Below, piece by piece: positions 42,600-53,907 of a stretch of 64,000 bases of DNA. Below the pieces are notes generated by a model that was given only the letters and a program-made list of their open reading frames with translations, searched no databases and was not told where the DNA came from. This DNA comes from Aliidiomarina celeris. GTDB taxonomy: Bacteria; Pseudomonadota; Gammaproteobacteria; Enterobacterales; Alteromonadaceae. The stretch's first letter is position 1. Every line of letters begins with the position of its first letter. A program made the translations under genes and the position numbers. The stretch is taken from positions 62,001-126,000 of the forward strand of contig NZ_QMIL01000007.1 of NCBI RefSeq assembly GCF_003316875.1. Direction: 5' to 3'.

Positions 42600-42650
42600 C
42601 TGCTCCCCGCCCTAAGCGCTAAAGCGCCACGGGCGAGGCTTCCAACTTCT
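42600..42650 (-). ncRNA. Predicted 3' part of the TnpB omega RNA (reRNA)
   Basis: Directly after the tnpB stop the sequence folds into CCTCGCCC...GGGCGGGG enclosing a GCGC-TTTA-GCGC hairpin. TnpB guide RNAs of this family derive from this position, and their guide is the sequence just outside the element, here the reverse complement of the photolyase 3' end. Only the hairpin is seen; the RNA is inferred. Confidence 0.5.
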
Positions 42651-43828
42651 CAGGCAGCAACTGGTACGTGACCAGATTGACGCTTGCCTCCATTGGCAGA
42701 AACCGACAGTCCTGCGGCCTTTAATTTCAAAATACCCTGCGCTCGAATATTGAGCGCAGCATTGATGTCTCGATCTTGCCATGCTGAACAAGCAGGACAC
42801 TGCCAGTCGCGCACCTTCAGCGATAACGCTTCCAGCTTGTGTCCACAGCAAGAGCAAGTTTTAGAGCTGGCAAACCATTGATCAATTTTAACCAGATGCT
42901 TGCCTTGCTCTTTAGCCTTGTATTCCAACTTTTGGATCAAGCCTGACCAACTCGCATCGGCAATGTGCTTGGACAATTTCCTGTTCTTCAGCATGTTTTT
43001 GACTTTCAGTGTCTCGACAATTACCGCTTGGTTTTCGTCAATAACGTGTCGAGACAGCTTGTGCTGAAAATCAGCACGAGCATTCGCCAGACGCTGATGC
43101 GCCTTAGCGAGTTTAAGTCGGGCTTTGGCACGACCTTTGCTACCTTTCTTGCAGCGTGATAAGGCTTTTTGTTTACGGCGCAGATTGGCACTGGCTTTCT
43201 TCAAAAAGCGTGGATTCTGTTTTTTCGTGCCGTTTGAATCAATGGCAAGATGCGTTAAACCCATATCCAATCCGAGCACCTGAACAGCATTCAGGCTTTG
43301 AATGGTCGCAGGAGCCTCTTGCCCATCTTCGTGCAGCAGTGAGGCATAGTATTCACCCGTCACTGTGCGGGACAAGGTGATGCTTTTCAGTTTCCCTTCA
43401 ACCTTGCGGTGAATACGTGCCTTGATGGGCTGCTTTAACTTCGGCACTTTAATCCAGTCATCTCCACATTCAACGCTCATGCAATGATAGCTGGACTGCC
43501 TGCCATGCTTGCGCTTGAACTTGGGATAACGAGAAGGCAGTTTGGGATCAAAGAAACGTTGAAAGGCTTTATCCAGATTGATACATGCCTGCTGGAGTGC
43601 AATCGAATCAAAATCTTTGAGCCAGTGATACTTGCGAGATTTCTTCGTAACAGCCAACAGCGGCTTGAGGTCTTTTTTGGCCTTCAATTTCAGGCCGTGA
43701 CGCTTGTACTGGCTGCTGATGATATGCAAAGCCTTGTTGTACGCAAAGCGCACAGCGCCGAACTGGCGATTTAAAAATTCCGCCTGCTCAGGTGTGGGAT
43801 ATATGCGTACTTTCCTGGCCTTTAACAT
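42650..43828 (-). CDS. tnpB: TnpB, RNA-guided nuclease of an IS200/IS605-type element
   Basis: A 392-residue TnpB, the transposon-encoded ancestor of Cas12 that uses a right-end RNA to cut DNA. The N-terminus is KARKVRIYPTPEQ with FGAVRFAYNKAL. The RuvC catalytic residues appear intact: Asp in GLDMGLTHLAID, Glu in VIVETLKVKNM, and Asp in DRDINAALNI. The zinc finger has CSCCGH and CPAC. ATG 43828 gives the usual start; the frame extends to 43870 without similarity. The guide RNA should come from the 3' end of the gene and the right-end hairpin, with its guide reading into the photolyase 3' end. No frameshift or truncation is seen. Confidence 0.9.
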   Translation of the reverse strand: MLKARKVRIYPTPEQAEFLNRQFGAVRFAYNKALHIISSQYKRHGLKLKAKKDLKPLLAVTKKSRKYHWLKDFDSIALQQACINLDKAFQRFFDPKLPSRYPKFKRKHGRQSSYHCMSVECGDDWIKVPKLKQPIKARIHRKVEGKLKSITLSRTVTGEYYASLLHEDGQEAPATIQSLNAVQVLGLDMGLTHLAIDSNGTKKQNPRFLKKASANLRRKQKALSRCKKGSKGRAKARLKLAKAHQRLANARADFQHKLSRHVIDENQAVIVETLKVKNMLKNRKLSKHIADASWSGLIQKLEYKAKEQGKHLVKIDQWFASSKTCSCCGHKLEALSLKVRDWQCPACSAWQDRDINAALNIRAQGILKLKAAGLSVSANGGKRQSGHVPVAA

Positions 43829-44004
43829 CGTTACTTTACTACTGGTTTTATATACAGCATGCTTGCACATGTGTGCGTCTTAATCAAGACCGTTCACGAC
43901 ATTAAAACCAACGCCTTATATCCCCGCCCGACTGGGCGAGGGTTTACGGCGTGATTGCTAAGTTATGAAATTGAAGAAGTAGCCTCAGCAGTATGAGGAA
44001 CAAA

Positions 44005-44300
44005 TTATAGGTGCTGGTTCCATGAGCTGGGACCTTTTCGGGCATGAAAAACCGCAGTAACTATTATCTGATCATCCTGAACAAGATAAAAAATACGATA
44101 GGGAAAGCGGCGTATCCCTATTCGTCTCAGTTTCTTATGAATCTTACGATAGATTAGAGGGTTGCGAATAAGCTTGTCTAACGCTTCCTCAATGCACAGC
44201 AAAAGTCATGACCAAGGCCAATTCTTTTATCTTCATAAAACTTGAAACACTCAACAATATCAAACTCAGCTTCTTCTCGGAGTGTTAGCCTGTAACTCAT
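44005..44300 (-). pseudogene. ParE/RelE-family toxin gene broken by a one-base frameshift
   Basis: ATG at 44300 begins MSYRLTLREEAEFDIVECF and KFYEDKRIGLGHDF, a typical ParE-like N-terminus, then runs into a stop after CCALRKR. The remaining typical half (CIEEALDKLIRNPLIYRKIH, RRFPYRIFYLVQDDQIIV, AVFHARKGPSSW) continues in another frame to 44005. Adding one T to the TTTT run (minus strand; AAAA at 44201-44204) joins both into a 98-residue toxin. The gene starts directly after the antitoxin stop codon (TAAATG). The options are a loss-of-function mutation, slippage-based phase switching, programmed frameshifting or a sequencing error. Confidence 0.85.
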
Positions 44301-44495
44301 TTATTTCGTGACTATTTGAGCTTTAATAGTTGAACAAGAGCGACCTGTATCTCCGTCCGTCTCGAAAGCAGCGAGGCGTTTGTCTAGCTCCCTTATTTGC
44401 GGTTCTGTGAGTTCTATTTCTGAACCTTCAGCAACCACACTATCCCAAAGCGCTTCAGCGAGCATGATACGTTCAGATACGGTAAGCGATTGCAT
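44301..44495 (-). CDS. Addiction module antitoxin (Unstab_antitox / PF09720-like)
   Basis: A 64-residue antitoxin: MQSLTVSERIMLAEALWDSV with ELTEPQIRELDKRLAAFETD matches the short helical antitoxins paired with ParE-like toxins. The start is ATG 44495, with GGAG nine bases upstream; the longer frame to 44648 is spurious. The stop codon abuts the toxin start. The antitoxin is intact while its toxin is frameshifted, so it may persist as an orphan regulator or protect against related toxins. Confidence 0.82.
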   Translation of the reverse strand: MQSLTVSERIMLAEALWDSVVAEGSEIELTEPQIRELDKRLAAFETDGDTGRSCSTIKAQIVTK

Positions 44496-44633
44496 TTTTA
44501 TACTCTCCACTGGCTCATCTCCAACAAACCTCACAACGAATAAGTTTACCACAACTCCTTTCCTCGTAAAGAAGCGACCCAAATAGCCTTTTCTTTCGTA
44601 GTCTGTTGTTACAAGCCTAGTTGAGAAGCTCCT

Positions 44634-44831
44634 TTGAAAAAACAGCATTTACCCGAGAAAACCTGTCCTGTTTGCCAGCGACCTTTTCACTGGCGCAAAA
44701 AATGGGCGAAGGTGTGGGATGAGGTTCGTTATTGCTCCGAGCGGTGCAGGCGCAATCGTTCCTCGGCAAAAGCTGGAAATGAACGACCCGAACATGAACG
44801 ACCCGAATATGGACACGCCAAACATGAATAG
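44634..44831 (+). CDS. DUF2256 zinc-ribbon-like small protein
   Basis: A 65-residue protein with the DUF2256 signature [14 protein letters not shown] followed by [14 protein letters not shown]. Four cysteines probably bind zinc. The family is repeatedly encoded beside or fused to cryptochrome/photolyase genes, as here; its role is unknown. The start is TTG at 44634 with a weak GAGAAG upstream. The tail ([16 protein letters not shown]) is encoded by a 15-bp tandem repeat that overlaps the start of the flavin reductase gene in another frame. Confidence 0.83.
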   Translation: MKKQHLPEKTCPVCQRPFHWRKKWAKVWDEVRYCSERCRRNRSSAKAGNERPEHERPEYGHAKHE

Positions 44832-44838
44832 CCGAATC
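44779..44838. repeat. Four 15-bp tandem repeats carrying successive ATG codons
   Basis: Units start at 44779, 44794, 44809 and 44824, each opening with ATG and mostly reading ATGAACGACCCGAAC with decay toward the end. The repeat is coding in two frames: the DUF2256 C-terminus and the N-terminus of the flavin reductase, for which it supplies four in-frame start codons. Confidence 0.9.
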
Positions 44839-45501
44839 ACCCCCGAGCAGACTGCTTTCACACAAACCGAGCTTGCGAATTTACCCTCACGCAAACGCGC
44901 ACGGCTCATCAATAGCTTATCCGGCTACAAAAGTGCCAATCTTATTGGTACACAAAACCAACAGGGGCAAACTAATCTTGCAGTCGTGAGCTCCGTCGTG
45001 CACCTTGGTTCCTCACCCGCATTGTTTGCGATGGTTATGCGCCCTCACACGGTGCGCCGGGACACTTTGGAAAATATTCGTGAAACCGGAGTATGGACGC
45101 AAAATGCCATTTGCCAGGGTATGCTTGCTCAAGCGCATCAAACCTCTGCAGCTTACCCACGAGAACTATCTGAATTCGAAGCGGTAGGCTTAACCGCCGC
45201 CTATTATCCAAATTTTTTAGCGCCTTACGTCGTCGAGTCTCCTTTACAGTTGGGGTTCCGTTGCGTAGAAATAACACCCATAAAACACAATCAAACAGAG
45301 CTCGTGATCGGTGAAATGCAATGGGTAAAGTTCCCCTCCAGTGCGCTGCAAAAAGACGGCTATTTAGATTTAGCGAGCTTCGGTACTGCTGCCATTTCTG
45401 GGCTCGACGCTTACCATGTTCCAAGCGCACCGCAACGCTTCGCCTACGCAGAGCTGGATAAAAAAGCTCGGTTACTACCGCCAACCGGTACTGAGGAGTA
45501 A
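44779..45501 (+). CDS. Flavin reductase-like FMN-binding split-barrel protein
   Basis: A protein of about 225-240 residues of the flavin reductase/FlaRed type: [19 protein letters not shown], the FMN-phosphate region [20 protein letters not shown] with [12 protein letters not shown], and EFEAVGLT...[17 protein letters not shown]. Members bind FMN and often supply reduced flavin. Its place in a run of photolyase genes suggests a redox partner or flavin supplier for photolyase-type flavoproteins; this is inference. The start is uncertain among four ATGs (44779, 44794, 44809, 44824) created by the tandem repeat. The frame upstream to 44719 is antagonistic to conserved DUF2256 coding and is rejected. 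Confidence 0.82.
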   Translation: MNDPNMNDPNMDTPNMNSRITPEQTAFTQTELANLPSRKRARLINSLSGYKSANLIGTQNQQGQTNLAVVSSVVHLGSSPALFAMVMRPHTVRRDTLENIRETGVWTQNAICQGMLAQAHQTSAAYPRELSEFEAVGLTAAYYPNFLAPYVVESPLQLGFRCVEITPIKHNQTELVIGEMQWVKFPSSALQKDGYLDLASFGTAAISGLDAYHVPSAPQRFAYAELDKKARLLPPTGTEE

Positions 45502-45508
45502 CGCTTTA

Positions 45509-47134
45509 ATGCCTTATTATCAAAACCTCGCGGAATTACCAAAACGTTTCGGCGCGGTACACTTGGTACTGGGCGATCAATTGCACGCCGGTCATTCATG
45601 GTTTCAAACACGCAACGATGACGTTTTGTTTGTGATCATGGAAATGCGCCAAGAAACTGATTACGTGGTACACCACCGACAGAAAGTACTCGCCTTCTTC
45701 GCTGCCATGCGTGCTTTCGCCAAGGCGATTTCGAGTAAACATCATGTGCTCTACCTCACCTTAGCTCATGCAGACAACACGCAAAGTCTTGAGCGGAACC
45801 TCAAACGCATTTGCACCCATGTTCACGCTCAACAATTTGCTTATCAGCAGCCCGACGAGTATCGGCTAACACAGCAACTCACTGCACTAAGCGAGGAGCT
45901 TAAACAGCAGCAACCCGCTCTAAAATGCTACTGCGCTAGCACCGAGCACTTTTTTACCGAAATTGATGACTTAGTTCGTTACTTTCCAAAGCTCATTCAG
46001 CAACCGCATACCAACCTGATGATGGAAACCTTCTATCGCCAGGTTCGCAAAGAAACCGGCTATTTGATGGAACACGGCAAACCCGCCGGCGGCAAATGGA
46101 ATTTTGACCAAGACAATCGCAACAAACTCCCCAAAACAGTCAGCATTCCCGAGCCCTTGCTGTTTTCCCACGACGTGCGTGATATCGACGCTATGCTCAG
46201 CGAGCAAGGGATAAAAACGATTGGCAATGTAGACGCCAAACGCTTGCTCTGGCCAATCACTCGCACACAATCCCGAGAACTACTGGACCATTTTATCGAG
46301 TATTGCCTACCTGCATTTGGTCAGTATCAAGACGCCTTAACCACCCGTGGCTGGAGCCTTTTTCACGCACGCATTTCGTTTAGTTTAAATAGTAAAATGC
46401 TCACACCAAAAGAGGTGATCGAAAAGGCCATTGCTCACTATGTGAAACATCAAGATGAAAGCGACCCAGCCCATATATCGTTACCGCAAATTGAAGGCTT
46501 TGTGCGGCAAATTCTTGGTTGGCGAGAGTATGTGCGGCTCATATACTGGCACTTTATGCCCAATTACGCGGCGCAAAATCAACTACAGCATGAGCGGTCG
46601 CTCCCTGCGTTCTACTGGACCGGCAATACCAAAATGCGCTGTGTGTCTCATGCAGTGCATCAGTCTCTCGATTTCGCTTATGCACATCATATTCAACGGC
46701 TAATGGTCACGGGTAATTTCGCACTGCTCGCAGGCTGTGCTCCCGATGCCGTCGACCAGTGGTATATGGGTATTTATATCGACGCTATTGAATGGGTTGA
46801 GCTGCCGAATACCCGTGGTATGAGCCAATTTGCCGACGGTGGAATCTTGGCTACCAAGCCCTATGTGTCCAGCGGTAACTACATTCACAAAATGAGTGAT
46901 TACTGCAACAGCTGTTATTACAGTGTCGCGCTTAAATCAGGCACAGGTAACAATACACCCAGCTGCCCTTTCAACAGCTTGTATTGGCACTTTATTCACC
47001 GCCACCGAGAGCGATTTGCTCACAACCCTCGAATGGCCATGATGTACCGCCAATGGGAAAAACGAGAAGTCAGTGAACGCGATGATATTCTGGCGACTGC
47101 CGAGCACTATCTCGCTCACATTGAGGAGCTTTGA
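45509..47134 (+). CDS. Iron-sulphur bacterial cryptochrome/photolyase (FeS-BCP, predicted (6-4) photolyase)
   Basis: A 541-residue member of the bacterial cryptochrome/photolyase group with a [4Fe-4S] cluster, typified by PhrB of Agrobacterium, which repairs (6-4) photoproducts. The N-terminus (AVHLVLGDQLHAGHSWF) is the family's. FAD-binding segments include GFVRQILGWREYVRLIYWH, FYWTGNTKMRC and HHIQRLMVTGNFALL. The four cluster cysteines fit LLAGCAPDAVDQWY, SDYCNSCYYS and SCPFNSLYW. ATG 45509 follows TGAGGAG. The next gene begins at its stop codon. The 541 residues are slightly longer than PhrB. Confidence 0.92.
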   Translation: MPYYQNLAELPKRFGAVHLVLGDQLHAGHSWFQTRNDDVLFVIMEMRQETDYVVHHRQKVLAFFAAMRAFAKAISSKHHVLYLTLAHADNTQSLERNLKRICTHVHAQQFAYQQPDEYRLTQQLTALSEELKQQQPALKCYCASTEHFFTEIDDLVRYFPKLIQQPHTNLMMETFYRQVRKETGYLMEHGKPAGGKWNFDQDNRNKLPKTVSIPEPLLFSHDVRDIDAMLSEQGIKTIGNVDAKRLLWPITRTQSRELLDHFIEYCLPAFGQYQDALTTRGWSLFHARISFSLNSKMLTPKEVIEKAIAHYVKHQDESDPAHISLPQIEGFVRQILGWREYVRLIYWHFMPNYAAQNQLQHERSLPAFYWTGNTKMRCVSHAVHQSLDFAYAHHIQRLMVTGNFALLAGCAPDAVDQWYMGIYIDAIEWVELPNTRGMSQFADGGILATKPYVSSGNYIHKMSDYCNSCYYSVALKSGTGNNTPSCPFNSLYWHFIHRHRERFAHNPRMAMMYRQWEKREVSERDDILATAEHYLAHIEEL

Positions 47135-47139
47135 TCAAC

Positions 47140-50531
<3,392 letters not shown>

Positions 50532-50700
50532 TTATCGGCTCCGCGAGCGAACAGCAAGCCGATTATGTGTGCTCAAAGGTCAGTATGGTTAACATGAGTC
50601 GCGATAAAATCAAAACTTGGTTCGTTTACGTAGCTAGTGTGGAGACAAAATGCATGTAACAATGCCCCTTACCTTGGTCACTGAACTCACGAAGGAAATT

Positions 50701-51225
50701 ATGAGCACGCTCAGAACTGTTCGTATTCGCACCGCCGCATTTTTGTTAGCGTCGCTCGCGTCGGTGGTATTAGGGTCTGTGTTGCAATCACAGTTAAACC
50801 TCGTTGCCATAAGTGCTATTGGCCCCGCAATTACTTGGCAACAGCGTATCGACACAACCTTACACGATCTCATTCATTTTTCGCCGTTGTTTGCCCTCGT
50901 TGTTTTACTCACCTTCGCGCTAGCTTTGCCCTGCGCTCACTTTGTTGCGCGTTATCAAAAGCGACAGTTCGCTTCGTGGTGCATGGTTGCCGGAGCCGTC
51001 GGTTTATGGGTGGCGTACCAAGTGCTCAATAATCTAGCCCCTATGCCTACACTGATTGCCGCCACTCGCGGTGGTATTGGTACCCTTATTATGTTGTTGC
51101 CCGGCATATTAGGAGGCTACGTGTATGCCCGCCTTACCCGCTCTATTCATAAAATCACCCGCAGCCAGAGTGCGCGTAAAAAAGCGAGCTCTAGCGCCAG
51201 CGAACAAGGAACACCTCATGCTTAA
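50701..51225 (+). CDS. Membrane protein of unknown function (about 174 aa)
   Basis: Not recognised. Four hydrophobic stretches are visible (FLLASLASVVLGSVL, FSPLFALVVLLTFALALPCA, WCMVAGAVGLWVAYQVL and GIGTLIMLLPGILGGYVYA), with a basic Ser/Lys-rich tail. Two starts are possible: ATG 50650 (GGAG five bases upstream) or ATG 50701 (AAGGA six bases upstream); the second gives a cleaner N-terminus. Its 3' end overlaps the next gene by eight bases, so translation of the soluble dehydrogenase downstream is probably coupled to it. Confidence 0.75.
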   Translation: MSTLRTVRIRTAAFLLASLASVVLGSVLQSQLNLVAISAIGPAITWQQRIDTTLHDLIHFSPLFALVVLLTFALALPCAHFVARYQKRQFASWCMVAGAVGLWVAYQVLNNLAPMPTLIAATRGGIGTLIMLLPGILGGYVYARLTRSIHKITRSQSARKKASSSASEQGTPHA

Positions 51226-52438
51226 GTGCTACCAGACAGGTGCTCGCCTTTGTTCGGTGAGCTTGTGTGCGGTGAGCTTGTTTTTTTGCGCTTTTCTACA
51301 CCCCGTATTTGCTACCGAAGTGCAAAAAGAATCATCACCGCTAGAACTCAATACCACTCTTGTGCATGAGTCGCTCGAATTTCCTTGGGCATTGGAGTTT
51401 TTACCGAACGGCGGCTATCTCATTACCGAGCGAACAGGTTACGTTTCGGTTTTTAACAATCAACACGAAAGCGTAGCTCGGCTGCAACTGCCACTCGACG
51501 AGCTTTGGGTGAATGGCCAAGCAGGACTCTTCGAAGTTCGCGCTGCGCCAAACTTCAGCACCTCGAATCAGCTATTTTTCAGCTACGCCTGCGGCAGCGA
51601 ACGCGCCAATACAACCTGTTTAGCGTCTACCACATTTCGCCTAGATTCGGCAGGCACTGCTACATTCTCAGATTTCACCCCTATTTTTGAAGCGCGTCCA
51701 CGCCGCCAAGGGTCCGCGCATTACGGTGGCCGAATCGCCTTTTTACCCGACCAAACCCTAATACTTACGCTTGGTGACGGCTTCGATTACCGGGAACAAG
51801 CGCAGCAAACAAGCAACCATATTGGAAGTATTGTTCGGCTAACGTTAAATGGTGCTGTACCGAGTAATAACCCGCTGGTTGCACGGGAGCATAGTGCGAC
51901 TGAAATATACAGTTACGGGCACCGCAACGTACAAGGCATTGCTTGGCATGAGCCTTTGCAGCTTTTGCTCAGCACTGAGCATGGCCCACGCGGCGGCGAC
52001 GAATTAAATCATATAGAAAGCGGAAACAATTATGGTTGGCCGCTACTTACCCAAGGCATTGACTACACGGGTGCCCGTATCTCGCCGCATCAAACCCTAC
52101 CGGGCATGACCATGCCATTATTAAACTGGACACCCTCAGTTGCGCCAGCGGGTTTAACCGTATACCAAGGCTCGTTATTTCCCAAAGAATGGCAGGGCAA
52201 CCTGCTCGTGCCCACATTGGCGGCCAAGCAACTGTTGCGTATTAATATACAGAATGTCGGCGGAGAATTAGTAGTCACCCCGCCAGAGGTTTTAAACACC
52301 GGCTTGCAACAACGCATTCGCGACGTTCGCGTACACCCATCAAGCGGTGCTATTTATATGCTAACCGACGGGAACCCCGGCGCACTTTACCGAATTACTC
52401 CACAGCAGGACATAACAAATGACCGCCATAGCAATTGA
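51218..52438 (+). CDS. PQQ-dependent sugar dehydrogenase family protein (sorbosone/aldose dehydrogenase-like)
   Basis: A 406-residue exported protein: the signal peptide around LCSVSLCAVSLFFCAFLHPV ends near FATEV. A beta-propeller of the glucose/sorbosone dehydrogenase family follows, with LEFPWALEFLPNGGYLITER, QAGLFEVRAAPNF, GRIAFLPDQTLILTLGDG, IYSYGHRNVQGIAWH, STEHGPRGGDELN and NYGWPL. Relatives such as YliI (Asd) oxidise aldose sugars with PQQ in the periplasm. AAGGA lies seven bases before the ATG. It overlaps the gene before (8 bases) and the aldehyde dehydrogenase after (20 bases). PQQ synthesis genes are not in the window. Confidence 0.87.
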   Translation: MLKCYQTGARLCSVSLCAVSLFFCAFLHPVFATEVQKESSPLELNTTLVHESLEFPWALEFLPNGGYLITERTGYVSVFNNQHESVARLQLPLDELWVNGQAGLFEVRAAPNFSTSNQLFFSYACGSERANTTCLASTTFRLDSAGTATFSDFTPIFEARPRRQGSAHYGGRIAFLPDQTLILTLGDGFDYREQAQQTSNHIGSIVRLTLNGAVPSNNPLVAREHSATEIYSYGHRNVQGIAWHEPLQLLLSTEHGPRGGDELNHIESGNNYGWPLLTQGIDYTGARISPHQTLPGMTMPLLNWTPSVAPAGLTVYQGSLFPKEWQGNLLVPTLAAKQLLRINIQNVGGELVVTPPEVLNTGLQQRIRDVRVHPSSGAIYMLTDGNPGALYRITPQQDITNDRHSN

Positions 52439-53807
52439 AGAAATTGTAACGCAACTGCACCATAGTTTTTCCGCGCAACGCAGCCGCCCATTGAACTGGC
52501 GGATTGCACAGCTTCGCAATATGGAGCGCATGCTCACTGAGCACAGTAGCGTTTTTAGTGCCGCACTTGCTGAAGACCTTGGTAAGTCAGAAACAGAGGC
52601 TTGGACGACTGAAATTGGTTTTTTGCTCAACGACATCAAGCATACGTTAAAACATATTCGCAAATGGGTTAAACCGCGTAATGTTAGCAGCCCGCTTGCA
52701 ATGCAACCTGCAACCTCGCGCTTAACACCGGAGCCTTTGGGTGTAGTGCTGGTATTCGGCGCTTGGAATTACCCCCTTCAGCTCACTTTGAGCCCTGTTA
52801 TTGCCGCTATTGCAGCCGGTAATTGTGTTTGCGTCAAACCTTCTGAGGTTTCGCCTGCTGTTTCTGCCGCAATCGCTCAGTATCTGCCGCAGTACCTCGA
52901 CACAGATTGCGTTCAGGTTGTTGAAGGCGATGCACAAGTTGCTGGGCAACTGCTTTCGCAACGCTTTTCGCATATTTTCTACACCGGTGGCGGCCAAGTA
53001 GGCAAAAAAGTGATGCGCGCAGCGGCCGACCACTTAACCCCGGTAACATTAGAGCTTGGCGGCAAGAGCCCTGTGGTGGTTAGCCGACACGCTGACATTG
53101 CCGCTACTGCTCGGCGCATTGTTTGGGGGAAATTTTTAAATGCGGGGCAAACCTGTATTGCCCCCGATTACGTGTTAGTTGAAGCATCAGTACACACGCA
53201 ATTGGTTACCGAGCTAAAAGCGGCGCTTACGCAGTTTTATGGCGACGACCCTGAACAAAGCGACGACTACGGCCGCATTGTAGCAGAACGGCATATCGAC
53301 CGCTTAGCCGGCCTACTCAACGACCCAGAGCTTCAGCATGCTCAAGTACACGGTGGCGAAGTGAATCGCGCGTCACGTTACTTCGCTCCCACCGTAATTG
53401 ACCACTGCCCTGCTCACGCAAAGGTTATGGACGATGAAATTTTCGGCCCTATTTTACCGATTATAGAAGTGGAAAACCTGCCCGAAGCTTATGCGTTTAT
53501 TCAGAGTCGGGCCCACCCACTCGCTTGTTATGTTTTTACCAAAGACAAGTCTGAGCAAGTGCATGCGGAGCATATTATTCAGTGCGGTTCACTCTGCTTT
53601 AACGACACCATGGTGTTTATGCTCAATCCCGCTCTTCCTTTTGGCGGGGTTGGCGCGAGTGGCATGGGTCGATACCACGGCCAATGGGGTTTTGATCAAC
53701 TCAGCCATTTAAAACCCGTCGTACACCGCTCCTTTATGTTCGACATTGATGTGCGCTATCCGCCTTACACCAAAGCAAAGCAGAAAATGCTTAAAAAGCT
53801 TTTGTAA
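52419..53807 (+). CDS. Class 3-type aldehyde dehydrogenase (coniferyl/fatty aldehyde dehydrogenase-like)
   Basis: A 462-residue NAD(P)-dependent aldehyde dehydrogenase of the short class 3 group. Motifs are GVVLVFGAWNYPLQLTLSPV, FYTGGGQVGKKVMRAAA, the Glu motif TLELGGKSPVVV, the nucleophile GKFLNAGQTCIAPDYVLVE, DDEIFGPILPI and PFGGVGASGMGRYHG. Members oxidise fatty, aromatic (coniferyl) or lipid-peroxidation aldehydes. It begins 20 bases inside the sugar dehydrogenase gene, so an aldehyde produced or handled by that pathway is conceivable but unproven. Confidence 0.9.
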   Translation: MTAIAIEEIVTQLHHSFSAQRSRPLNWRIAQLRNMERMLTEHSSVFSAALAEDLGKSETEAWTTEIGFLLNDIKHTLKHIRKWVKPRNVSSPLAMQPATSRLTPEPLGVVLVFGAWNYPLQLTLSPVIAAIAAGNCVCVKPSEVSPAVSAAIAQYLPQYLDTDCVQVVEGDAQVAGQLLSQRFSHIFYTGGGQVGKKVMRAAADHLTPVTLELGGKSPVVVSRHADIAATARRIVWGKFLNAGQTCIAPDYVLVEASVHTQLVTELKAALTQFYGDDPEQSDDYGRIVAERHIDRLAGLLNDPELQHAQVHGGEVNRASRYFAPTVIDHCPAHAKVMDDEIFGPILPIIEVENLPEAYAFIQSRAHPLACYVFTKDKSEQVHAEHIIQCGSLCFNDTMVFMLNPALPFGGVGASGMGRYHGQWGFDQLSHLKPVVHRSFMFDIDVRYPPYTKAKQKMLKKLL

Positions 53808-53907
53808 TTGTTATGAATAACTATAAAGCGAACAACTGAGCCTATTGAAAAGCGCAACTTCGCCCCCATTCAATAAGCACATTCGAACAGCAAGAATAGA
53901 GAGAAAC

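Larger units (their letters stand above)
42596..43960 (-). mobile_element. tnpB-only IS200/IS605-type element (boundaries approximate)
   Basis: One tnpB gene is flanked by matching subterminal imperfect palindromes. Near the right end, CCCCGCCC (42605-42612) pairs with GGGCGAGG (42631-42638). Near the left end, the same two octamers occur at 43922-43929 and 43934-43941. On the tnpB strand each forms CCTCGCCC...GGGCGGGG with a T-G wobble, while the other strand has a C-A mismatch. This asymmetry fits the strand-specific hairpins bound by IS605 TnpA. No tnpA is present, so the element would depend on a transposase in trans. The right end abuts the photolyase stop codon; exact ends are estimates. 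Confidence 0.8.

Noticed and set aside
42965-43774. Plus-strand ORFs opposite tnpB
   Set aside because: They are antisense shadows of a well-conserved TnpB frame.
44719-44778. Upstream extension of the flavin reductase from ATG 44719
   Set aside because: This stretch encodes the conserved cysteine motif of DUF2256 in the other frame, and the extension has no similarity to flavin reductases.
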